DNA of 64,000 nt from positions 62,001 to 126,000 of the forward strand of contig JAIXWF010000015.1 of the NCBI GenBank assembly GCA_027482185.1, read 5' to 3'. The notes beneath the pieces were generated by a model. That model made no database searches and was not told the origin of the DNA. It saw only the letters and a list, made by a program, of their open reading frames with translations. This DNA is from Opitutaceae bacterium. Its GTDB lineage: Bacteria > Verrucomicrobiota > Verrucomicrobiia > Opitutales > Opitutaceae. Of the stretch, positions 37,426-43,962 are shown in pieces. Every line of letters starts with the position of its first letter. Positions within the stretch are counted from its first letter, which is position 1. Both the position numbers and the translations under genes were made by a program.

Positions 37426-37828
37426 TTTTCAGTGCGGCCTCGAAGGCGGCATATTCGCGGAAATAGTCGGACTCGCTGTAGCATTCGGAGGCGAGCACCA
37501 GGCAGACCGAGCCGGAGGAAAAGTTGTCCATCTCGCGCCAAATCATCGGCGGAATATGCAGACCGTAGTACGAGCGGCTCAGATGCACGCGGCGTTTCTG
37601 GGTGCCGTCGTCGAGGATGACATCGAAGCTGCCGGACATCGCGATCAGGAACTGGTGGCAGCGCTTCAGCGCGTGGCCGCCGCGGTCGGCGCCGCCGGGC
37701 ACATCGTAAAGGTAGAAAACGCGCTGGATCGGGAAAGCGACGTGGCGGTTGCCTTCGATGAAGGTGAGGTTGCCGCGCGGATCGGTGATCTTGGGCAGAT
37801 TGATCAGTTTGCAGTCGTCGACATTCAT
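37415..37828 (-). CDS. fdtA: dTDP-4-oxo-6-deoxyglucose 3,4-ketoisomerase (FdtA/QdtA, cupin)
   Basis: The 137-residue cupin starts at the ATG in an ATGA overlap with the acetyltransferase gene. It shows the family hallmarks [11 protein letters not shown] at 16-26, [14 protein letters not shown] at 33-46, [18 protein letters not shown] at 49-66 and [12 protein letters not shown] at 89-100. The paired histidines are the catalytic site in FdtA. It isomerises the 4-keto to the 3-keto sugar for the neighbouring transaminase. Confidence 0.93.
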   Translation of the reverse strand: MNVDDCKLINLPKITDPRGNLTFIEGNRHVAFPIQRVFYLYDVPGGADRGGHALKRCHQFLIAMSGSFDVILDDGTQKRRVHLSRSYYGLHIPPMIWREMDNFSSGSVCLVLASECYSESDYFREYAAFEAALKNGR

Positions 37829-38406
37829 GGGGGATTTCCGTTTTCCTCGATACAGTCCGGTGAAACTTGGCGATAGCGGCGGCCGCATTCGCAGGTCGCC
37901 GCGCCGGCGGCGAATACCAGCTTGCGCGCGCAGCGGCAGACCCAGCCGCGGATCCGCGCCGGATTGCCGGTGACCAACGCGAAGTCCGGCACATCCTTCG
38001 TCACCACGGCGCCCGCGCCGACCAAGGCCCAGCGCCCGACCGTCACGGGAAGCAGCGTGGCGTTGGCCCCGAGACTGCAACCCGTGCGCAGCCGCACCGG
38101 GGCGTAGGCGGCGGGATGCTGCCGGCTGCGCGGCCGCAGGTCGTTTGAAAAGCCGACGGCGGGACCGATGAAGACATCGTCCTCGGCCGTCAGGCCCGTC
38201 CAAAGGTACACGCCGCATTTGACCGTCACACGGTCGCCGAGCGTGACGCCGCCTTCGACAAACGTATGGTCGCAGATATTGCAATCGGCGCCGATCCTGG
38301 CCCCGGGAAGGATGTGCGCGAAGGCCCATACGCGCGTGCCGGATCCGACTTCGGCGCCGGCATCGACGAGCGCCTGCGGATGGAGACGGGGACCGGATGA
38401 ATTCAT
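37825..38406 (-). CDS. fdtC: N-acetyltransferase for 3-amino-3,6-dideoxyhexose (FdtC/QdtC type)
   Basis: The 193-residue protein is a left-handed beta-helix enzyme (VWAFAHILPGARIGADCNI near 27-45, GAGAVVTKDVPDFALVTGNPA near 132-152) of the WbpD/FdtC/QdtC group. A short C-terminal tail has two cysteine pairs (CRC and CEC), a likely zinc site found in part of this group. With the isomerase and transaminase in overlapping order it completes dTDP-Fuc3NAc or dTDP-Qui3NAc synthesis. Confidence 0.9.
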   Translation of the reverse strand: MNSSGPRLHPQALVDAGAEVGSGTRVWAFAHILPGARIGADCNICDHTFVEGGVTLGDRVTVKCGVYLWTGLTAEDDVFIGPAVGFSNDLRPRSRQHPAAYAPVRLRTGCSLGANATLLPVTVGRWALVGAGAVVTKDVPDFALVTGNPARIRGWVCRCARKLVFAAGAATCECGRRYRQVSPDCIEENGNPP

Positions 38407-39224
38407 GGCGAAACGGCAGGGCGCGACAAAGGCAGTTGCCGCAAGAAGGCCGCCACCACCGGAGTGGACCAGAACTCGGCGAGCGGCCGGTTGCTCGAAA
38501 GCCGGACAAACAACTGCTCCCGCCGCTGGCCGAATCGGGCGGGGGCGGCGGACGGCATCGCGCCGGGACCGACAGTCGCGGCCTGCCCCTCGGTTTTGTC
38601 GCGACCGATGTGCCAGAAAAGAAATTCGTAACGGAACAGGTCGTTTACCCGGCGAAGCAAAGGCCCCGCCGCCGCGTCCGCTTCCGCGAGGGTGCGGATC
38701 TCGCCGTCGATGACGTGGAAGAACACCACATGCTCGACGGTTTCCCCGTGGCGGAAAATCCGGTGCTCGGCACGGCGCAAAACCCCGCCGGCGCCGTCGG
38801 CCAGATCCGTCCGCGTTTCCCGGGCCAACGGCGCCCAGCCCGACGCCACCCAGCAGATATCGGGGGTGTGCCGCGCCACCATGTGCACCGGGGCTTTGCC
38901 CGCGCCCCAGTAGCCGGCATAGGCGCTGATCCGGAAGTCGCCGCGCTGGAAATTCACGTTCGCCGCCTCGTCGTAGCGAAGAGTTTTTTCCACGGTTTCA
39001 CTCAGCTCCGGAGTACTGCCGAGCGGCAGGGACGACGTGGTCCACTCCGGCAAGGTGAACGCCAAACCGGCCAGCACGCCCGATTTCTTCGCGGCTCCCC
39101 CGGCGACGAACTCCCCCCAGACGACGAGACCGATCCCTGCGACGAGTACGCCCGTGAAAAGCATCAGCACCGCCCGCACCGGCTGGCGAGATCGGAAAAG
39201 CGGCAGGGAAGGCGCGGGATTCAT
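38403..39224 (-). CDS. EpsI-like exosortase-associated protein
   Basis: The 273-residue protein starts at the ATG in an ATGA overlap with the regulator gene. It has one N-terminal membrane anchor (AVLMLFTGVLVAGIGLVVWG near 18-37) and an EpsI-type periplasmic domain carrying the conserved segment RHTPDICWVASGW (117-129), including the H-x-P-x-x-C-W pattern. EpsI domains usually occur fused to or beside exosortases, but no exosortase gene is in this window. It probably helps glycan export or glycoprotein sorting. The mechanism is not known. Confidence 0.75.
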   Translation of the reverse strand: MNPAPSLPLFRSRQPVRAVLMLFTGVLVAGIGLVVWGEFVAGGAAKKSGVLAGLAFTLPEWTTSSLPLGSTPELSETVEKTLRYDEAANVNFQRGDFRISAYAGYWGAGKAPVHMVARHTPDICWVASGWAPLARETRTDLADGAGGVLRRAEHRIFRHGETVEHVVFFHVIDGEIRTLAEADAAAGPLLRRVNDLFRYEFLFWHIGRDKTEGQAATVGPGAMPSAAPARFGQRREQLFVRLSSNRPLAEFWSTPVVAAFLRQLPLSRPAVSP

Positions 39225-39757
39225 ACCGTCAACTTGAGCGCGCCCTTGATCAGAGGAAGGAGCGCAGCCGACTTGGAATGCCAACCTTCGAGGGACGCAA
39301 CGCGTTCTTTCAGGATCGCGCGGCCGGCCGCAGTCCCGGGCAAGGCCGCCTTGATCTCGCGGATCCGGCCACGGCCGGCGTTCAGCTGCGTGCTGACACG
39401 CTGTTCCAGATAGTGAAGCACCAGCTTCCTCAGTTCGATGTCGGGCTCGTAGCGCTCAAGCCGAGCGGACTCCTCGGCTACCGGCCGGATGGCGCCAACC
39501 TCTTTGAGCAGTTTCAATCCTTGGCTCACCGAGCCCTTGCTGATGTCGAGGCGGGACTCAATTTCCGAAAAAGTAAGCGGCTCCGGGCTCGCAAAGCAGA
39601 TCCCGTAGATCGCCGCCACCGACTTCGGTACCCCGAGAATGTCTGCTGCATCGGTGAAAAACGAAACGACCGCCGCTTCGAACGCCAACGTCTCGGCCGC
39701 CCGGACGGCCGGTTTCAACGGCGCCGGCACCTGCGGAAAGGGTACGCTGGAAGGCAA
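39221..39757 (-). CDS. GbsR/MarR-type winged-helix transcriptional regulator
   Basis: The 178-residue protein has a helical N-terminus (ETLAFEAAVVSFFTDAADIL), then a winged helix with the recognition-helix pattern LTFSEIESRLDISKGSVSQG near 61-80, as in GbsR-family MarR-like proteins, and a C-terminal helical dimerisation region. It is the first gene of the 33-gene polysaccharide run. A perfect 8-bp-arm palindrome sits about 175-195 bp upstream of its start. Control of the whole run including itself is the natural inference. Confidence 0.85.
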   Translation of the reverse strand: MPSSVPFPQVPAPLKPAVRAAETLAFEAAVVSFFTDAADILGVPKSVAAIYGICFASPEPLTFSEIESRLDISKGSVSQGLKLLKEVGAIRPVAEESARLERYEPDIELRKLVLHYLEQRVSTQLNAGRGRIREIKAALPGTAAGRAILKERVASLEGWHSKSAALLPLIKGALKLTV

Positions 39758-40028
39758 GGATGGAACCGCGGCAAGGCGGGAGTCAGCGGGCGGAGCCGGC
39801 GCGCGCCATCAGCGGGGCCGACTTCGTTTCCGGCTTGTGCAGATCGGAACATGGCATGGCTTCGCCCCATCGCTTCCGGCCTCGGGGCCGGGCGAATCGA
39901 GGCCGGCACTGGAGCGGGACGGCGGGCCAAGTTCAAATCATTTTGAACTGAAATTGGCCACGCCTGCCTCGATTTGTGACCAACGGCTCCCCTGGAACCG
40001 CGAATGGCGCCGCTCGTCCGCCGCCGGA
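39758..40028. promoter_or_regulatory. leader/promoter region of the polysaccharide run
   Basis: This 271-bp gap lies between the start of the regulator gene (minus strand) and the end of a small membrane-protein gene on the same strand. It should hold the promoter for the long run. The only strong element is the palindrome at 39931-39950. About 170 bp of untranslated leader would follow it. I see no convincing -35/-10 pair and no recognised antitermination element. Confidence 0.5.
39931..39950. promoter_or_regulatory. perfect palindrome, candidate operator for the GbsR/MarR-type regulator
   Basis: The sequence AGTTCAAA-TCAT-TTTGAACT has 8-bp arms that are exact reverse complements with a 4-bp centre. 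It is AT-rich in an otherwise very GC-rich stretch. MarR-family dimers bind palindromes of this size. It lies upstream of the regulator gene, where an autoregulatory operator would be expected. Confidence 0.55.
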
Positions 40029-40382
40029 TCACCGGCCCGGGCCCGCCGCACCGCCGTCGCGCCTGCGCGCGAAGTGCGCCCGGAATTCCTCCGTGCGCAT
40101 CAGGTCGAAGACGAGGCCGCAGAACCGCGGCCGCAGCACGTAGAGCAGCGCGCACAGGCGGCTCAGCCCCGCGCCGCCCCGCACGCCGAACCACACGAGT
40201 GCGGCCGTGCCGAGGTACAGCACGGCCATCGCCCCCGCGAAGACGTAGGCCCGCGATCCGAATTCGATCGGAGCCGCCAGCGTGAACAGATGCGCCAGCC
40301 CGCCCGCCGCCGCCGCCGCCACGCCGACCGCGCCGTGCGCCTGCGCCACAAGCACGACGGACGCGGGCGGACGCGATGGCAT
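40029..40382 (-). CDS. small hypothetical membrane protein
   Basis: The 117-residue product has about three hydrophobic segments (around residues 7-35, 46-65 and 75-90) and a basic C-terminal tail (HFARRRDGGAAGPGR). I do not recognise the family. It begins 27 bp downstream of eda on the same strand and may be cotranscribed with it. The ATG start and the frame without internal stops are the only support, so it could be spurious in this GC-rich DNA. Confidence 0.5.
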   Translation of the reverse strand: MPSRPPASVVLVAQAHGAVGVAAAAAGGLAHLFTLAAPIEFGSRAYVFAGAMAVLYLGTAALVWFGVRGGAGLSRLCALLYVLRPRFCGLVFDLMRTEEFRAHFARRRDGGAAGPGR

Positions 40383-40409
40383 GGTCAGAACACGGCCGCG
40401 CGCGGCCGT

Positions 40410-41054
40410 TTACTTCACGCCCGCCGCGGCAACCGCCGCCGCGAAGGCCTGCGCCTTCGCCGTGATCGCCGCCCAGTTCTTTTCCTTGAAGGCCTTGCCG
40501 TCGACCAGCGAGCTGCCCGCCGCGACCGCAAACGCGCCGGCCTTCAGGAAGTCGCCGACGTTGTTCTCGTTCACGCCGCCGGTCGGCACCATCTCGACGT
40601 GGGGCAGCGGGGCTTTCACGGACTTGATGTAGTTCGGGCCGAAGAACTCGGCCGGGAAAATCTTCGCCGCATCCGCGCCGGCCTCGGCGACGGTGATGAT
40701 TTCCGTCGGCGTGAACGCGCCGCAGAAAATCGGCACGCGGTAACGCTGGCACATCTCGATCACGTCGAGGCGGACGCCCGGCGTGACGACGAACTTCGCC
40801 CCGGCCAAGATGCCCGCCCGCGCCGTCTCGGCGTCGAGCACCGTGCCCAGGCCGAACAGGAAATCGGGCAGCTCCGCCGTCGCCTTTTCCAGCATGCGGA
40901 TCGCGCCCGGCGTGGTCATCGTGAGTTCGATGCTCGTGAGGCCGCCGGCGGCGAGCGCGCGGGCGCAATCGAGCAGGCCGTCCGGCGAATCGGCGCGGAT
41001 GAGCGCGATCACTTTCTCGGCTTTGAATTTCGCGAGGATGGCGTCTTTTTTCAT
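40410..41054 (-). CDS. eda: bifunctional KDPG/KHG aldolase
   Basis: The 214-residue protein matches Eda length and motifs: Glu43 in SIELTMTTPGA and Schiff-base Lys131 in AAKIFPAEFFGP, plus FVVTPG near 88 and MVPTGGVNENN near 155. It cleaves 2-keto-3-deoxy-6-phosphogluconate to pyruvate and glyceraldehyde 3-phosphate (Entner-Doudoroff) and 4-hydroxy-2-oxoglutarate. It stands divergent from the tRNA gene and is not part of the polysaccharide run. Confidence 0.96.
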   Translation of the reverse strand: MKKDAILAKFKAEKVIALIRADSPDGLLDCARALAAGGLTSIELTMTTPGAIRMLEKATAELPDFLFGLGTVLDAETARAGILAGAKFVVTPGVRLDVIEMCQRYRVPIFCGAFTPTEIITVAEAGADAAKIFPAEFFGPNYIKSVKAPLPHVEMVPTGGVNENNVGDFLKAGAFAVAAGSSLVDGKAFKEKNWAAITAKAQAFAAAVAAAGVK

Positions 41055-41146
41055 GCGGAGGGCCAGCTTGCGGATGCGGTTTCCGGAGGGAAATCTATTT
41101 TCTTGCGCCGTGTCCGCCCGCCGTGTCTCTTGACCGTCCGCTTACT

Positions 41147-41231
41147 GCCCAGGTGGTGGAATTGGTAGACACGCAGGTCTCAGAAGCCTGTGCCTAAAAG
41201 CATCCGGGTTCGAGTCCCGGCTTGGGCACCA
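41147..41231 (+). tRNA. tRNA-Leu(CAG)
   Basis: The 85-nt class II tRNA has an acceptor stem of GCCCAGG (41147-41153) with CTTGGGC (41221-41227), discriminator A and an encoded CCA. The D-loop region GGAATTGGTAGAC, the T-arm GGTTCGAGTCC and the anticodon arm CAGGT-CTCAGAA-GCCTG are standard for tRNA-Leu. The seven-base loop gives anticodon CAG, reading CUG. The long variable arm confirms the leucine class. Confidence 0.96.
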
Positions 41232-41254
41232 AAGCCCGCGCGGCGCGCGGGCTT
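41232..41254 (+). terminator. hairpin directly after tRNA-Leu
   Basis: AAGCCCGCGC (41232-41241) and GCGCGGGCTT (41245-41254) form a perfect 10-bp stem with a 3-nt loop, beginning one base after the CCA end. There is no T-run. It may terminate or help process the tRNA transcript. Confidence 0.55.
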
Positions 41255-41574
41255 GGAATTGCGGAATTCGGATAATTGCGGAATGCGGATTTCGGATTGC
41301 GGATCGAAGCGCAGACGAAACCGGAGGGCGGAAGCCGGCTTGGCCAAACCGGAATGCGGAGAACGGCGATGCAGACCGGAACGCGGAGAACGGAGACCGG
41401 AAACTCCCGAGTGCCGACCGCGATCGAAGACTCCAATGGGGTGGTTTTCCGATTTTCCACTTTCCCGCTTTCCCTGTTTTCCGACTTTCCCGTTTCCCGA
41501 TTTTCCAATCTCCCGCTTTCCCGATTTTCATCTTCCGCCTTCCGCCTTTCCTCCTTCCACGTTAGTTCCCTCCC
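41255..41574. repeat. degenerate short repeats between tRNA-Leu and the next gene
   Basis: This 320-bp stretch has no credible gene. The first part (41255-41310) is a degenerate repeat of ATTGCGGA/ATTCGGAT-like units. The middle (41320-41410) is purine-rich with repeated CGGAGAACGG and CCGGAA. The last part (41443-41560) is pyrimidine-rich with about ten variants of a unit like CGATTTTCC or CGCTTTCCC. Purine-rich and pyrimidine-rich halves are partly complementary. It is the same class of low-complexity DNA as at 42340 and 49246. Confidence 0.7.
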
Positions 41575-42339
41575 ATGTCCGCGACGAAACCTCTCGTTTA
41601 TGTGATCCTCGGTGCCGCCGGTTCCGGTCGGCGGGAAGTCCTCGCCGACCTGATCGAGGGCGGGCTCGAAGCGGAGGATGTCGCCGCCGTCCTGCTCGCC
41701 GACACCGAGTCCGCGAGCCCGCACGACGCGGCGCTGCCGGCGTTGCAACGTTGGACCTGGATTCCGGAAGGCGCGATCGCCGCGACCCTCCCTGCCGGGG
41801 CGACCCACGTGTTTTTCGTCACCGACGGCCGTCGCAATCCCGTCGACCAAATCGAGATCCTCAAGGCCTGGATCGAAGCCCAGGGCGCGGAGCTCGCGCG
41901 CATCTTCACGATCGTCAACGTCACCCTCGCCTCGCAGCACCCGCCGCTGCTCGCCTGGTACGAGGCCTGCGTGCATTTCTCGGATGTCGTTTTGCTCAAC
42001 CGCCGCGAAGGCGTGGAAAACAAGTGGGTCAGCGACTTCCTCACGCACTTCAAGAAGCAGTATTTCCCCTGCCTCTTCGAGTTCGTGAAGCACGGCCGCG
42101 TCCACAATCCCGCCCTCTTCCTCGAGCCGCAGGCGCGGCGCATGTCGCACGTCTTCGACGAGGAGCCGGATTGGATCTTCACCAACGCCGAGGGCGAGGA
42201 GATCGACGAACAGGAAGAAACCGGCAGCGACGACGAGGAAGAGGAAATCGAGGCGCACCAAGCCGAGGACCCCTACCTCGAACGCCGCAACGGCGGCCGC
42301 CGCGTCAAGGAACTGCCCGACATCGCGGACTTTTTATAA
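41575..42339 (+). CDS. conserved hypothetical P-loop-like protein with acidic C-terminal region
   Basis: The 254-residue protein starts LVYVILGAAGSGRREVLADL, resembling a Walker A loop at 13-19 with Arg where Lys is usual. A Rossmann-like pattern (VAAVLLAD, ATHVFFVTDG, IFTIVNVTLAS, DVVLLNRREGV) recalls CobW/HypB-type GTPases, where LLNRR could correspond to the nucleotide-specificity loop. Residues about 205-230 are highly acidic (EEIDEQEE, DDEEEEIE). I cannot assign a function. It is flanked by repeats on both sides. Confidence 0.7.
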   Translation: MSATKPLVYVILGAAGSGRREVLADLIEGGLEAEDVAAVLLADTESASPHDAALPALQRWTWIPEGAIAATLPAGATHVFFVTDGRRNPVDQIEILKAWIEAQGAELARIFTIVNVTLASQHPPLLAWYEACVHFSDVVLLNRREGVENKWVSDFLTHFKKQYFPCLFEFVKHGRVHNPALFLEPQARRMSHVFDEEPDWIFTNAEGEEIDEQEETGSDDEEEEIEAHQAEDPYLERRNGGRRVKELPDIADFL

Positions 42340-42634
42340 AACCGGAGTTGGGAGACCGGAAACCGGAGACACGGGAAAACCGGAAACCGGACTGCGGAAA
42401 CCGGAAACATTTCCGTCCGAACCCTTGCGGAATCGAAAAAACGCGCCCCCGCGCACTCTCATTTTCCGAACTCCGAACTCCGAACTCCGAACTCCGAACT
42501 CCGAACTCCGAACTCCGAACTCCGAACTCCGAACTCCGAACTCTCCGGTTTCCGGTTTCCGGTTTCCGAATTCCGGTTTCGAAAGCTCCGGTTTCACAAT
42601 TCCGGTATTCGAAGCTCCGGTTTCCGCCCTCGCC
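42340..42634. repeat. convergent-junction repeat with eleven tandem 7-bp units
   Basis: The gap between two gene ends has no gene. Positions 42466-42542 are eleven perfect copies of CCGAACT. The left side holds GGAAACCGG-type purine repeats (GGAAAACCGGAAACCGGA at 42374-42391), and the right side holds the complementary TCCGGTTTCCGGTTTCC (from 42544), so the tandem array sits in the loop of a long imperfect hairpin. Further TTCCGGTTTC/AGCTCCGG variants run to 42625. Confidence 0.85.
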
Positions 42635-43756
42635 TCACTCCGTCCGGAACGTCCCGACCTGCGCGTTTTGCCGCATCCAATGGTCGGCCAAAACCAGCGC
42701 CGTCATCGCCTCGACGATCGGCACGGCGCGCGGAACGACGCACGGGTCGTGGCGCCCGCGGCCGATGAGCTCCGTGGGATTGCCCTGCGTGTCGACCGTC
42801 GCCTGCCGCTGCAAAATTGTCGCCGTCGGTTTGAAGGCCACGCGGAACACGAGCTCCTCGCCGTTGCTGATGCCGCCCTGCGTGCCGCCGCTCCGGTTGG
42901 TTTCCGTGCGCACGCGGCCGTCGCGCGCTACGAACACGTCGTTGTGCTCGCTGCCGCGCAGCGCCGCCCCGGCGAAACCGCTGCCCAACTCGAAACCCTT
43001 GGTCGCCGGCAACGACAGCATCGCCTTCGCCAGATCCGCCTCCAGCCGGTCGAACACCGGCTCGCCCAGCCCCGCCGGCACGCCGCGCACGCGGCACTCG
43101 ATCACGCCGCCCACGGAGTCGCCTTCGCTGCGCACGGCCTTGATCCGCTCGATCATCTTCGCGGCGGTCTCGGGGTGCGGGCAGCGCACCGCCGTCGCCT
43201 CCACCGCCGCCAGCGTCGGAAACTCAACCAGCGCCGCCGCCGGCGCCACGATGTCGTGCACCTGCGTCAGGTAGGCGCGGATCTCCACCCCGCCGCCCGC
43301 GGGCGTGGCCGACCCGCCCGAGGAGAGCAGTTTCTTCGCGATCGCGCCCGCGGCCACGCGGCCGATCGTCTCGCGCGCCGAACTGCGGCCGCCGCCGCGG
43401 TGGTCGCGGATGCCGAACTTCGTCTGGTAGGTGAAATCGGCGTGCGAGGGACGGAACTTGTCCCGCATCTCGTCGTAGGCGCCGGGCCGTTGGTCGGCGT
43501 TGCGCACCAGCAGGGAAATCGGCGTGCCGGTCGTGCGGCCCTCAAACACGCCCGAAAGAATTTCCACGCGGTCTTCCTCTTTCCGCGGCGTCACGATGTC
43601 GCTTTGGCCCGGCCGCCGGCGGTCGAGCTCCGCCTGGATTTCCTCGGCGGAAATCGGCAGCCGCGGCGGGCAGCCGTCGATCACGGCGCCGACGGCCGGA
43701 CCGTGGCTTTCGCCCCAAGTGGTGACGGAGAAAAGTTTTCCGAACGTGTTCGGCAT
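42635..43756 (-). CDS. aroC: chorismate synthase
   Basis: The 373-residue protein starts at the ATG giving [19 protein letters not shown]; the upstream extension is arginine-rich and not conserved. It carries the family signatures [27 protein letters not shown] near 127-139 and [12 protein letters not shown] near 303-314. It forms chorismate from EPSP using reduced FMN. It stands alone, divergent from gspD. Confidence 0.97.
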   Translation of the reverse strand: MPNTFGKLFSVTTWGESHGPAVGAVIDGCPPRLPISAEEIQAELDRRRPGQSDIVTPRKEEDRVEILSGVFEGRTTGTPISLLVRNADQRPGAYDEMRDKFRPSHADFTYQTKFGIRDHRGGGRSSARETIGRVAAGAIAKKLLSSGGSATPAGGGVEIRAYLTQVHDIVAPAAALVEFPTLAAVEATAVRCPHPETAAKMIERIKAVRSEGDSVGGVIECRVRGVPAGLGEPVFDRLEADLAKAMLSLPATKGFELGSGFAGAALRGSEHNDVFVARDGRVRTETNRSGGTQGGISNGEELVFRVAFKPTATILQRQATVDTQGNPTELIGRGRHDPCVVPRAVPIVEAMTALVLADHWMRQNAQVGTFRTE

Positions 43757-43962
43757 CGCGGTCGGCGAACGTGGGCGGCGCCCCGGAACCCGGCAAGCGG
43801 CAAATCCGGTGCGGACCGGTCGCGCCCCGTCGAAAACCGCGGCAACTTTCGGCCGCCCTTGCCGTCTCAACGGCGGCGACAAGACCGTTTACAAGTCGGG
43901 TCCATTCTTTTCTCCTCTCCCTCCCGGCGCGCCGTCCGCCATTCCTTCCCTCCCATACCCGC
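43757..43962. promoter_or_regulatory. divergent region between aroC and gspD
   Basis: These 206 bp separate outward-facing starts and must hold promoters for aroC and for the gspDEF operon. The gspD-proximal 60 bp is pyrimidine-rich (TTCTTTTCTCCTCTCCCTCCC), which on the plus strand is an untranslated leader without a clear Shine-Dalgarno sequence. A TTGCCG hexamer near 43858 could be a weak -35. I see no palindromic operator. Confidence 0.35.

Noticed and set aside
41147-41574. Integrative element attachment site at tRNA-Leu
   Set aside because: No integrase, no direct repeat of the tRNA 3' end and no mobile genes were found on either side.
42466-42542. CRISPR array
   Set aside because: Units are 7 bp without spacers and there are no cas genes. 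The same applies to the 8-bp array at 49341-49396.
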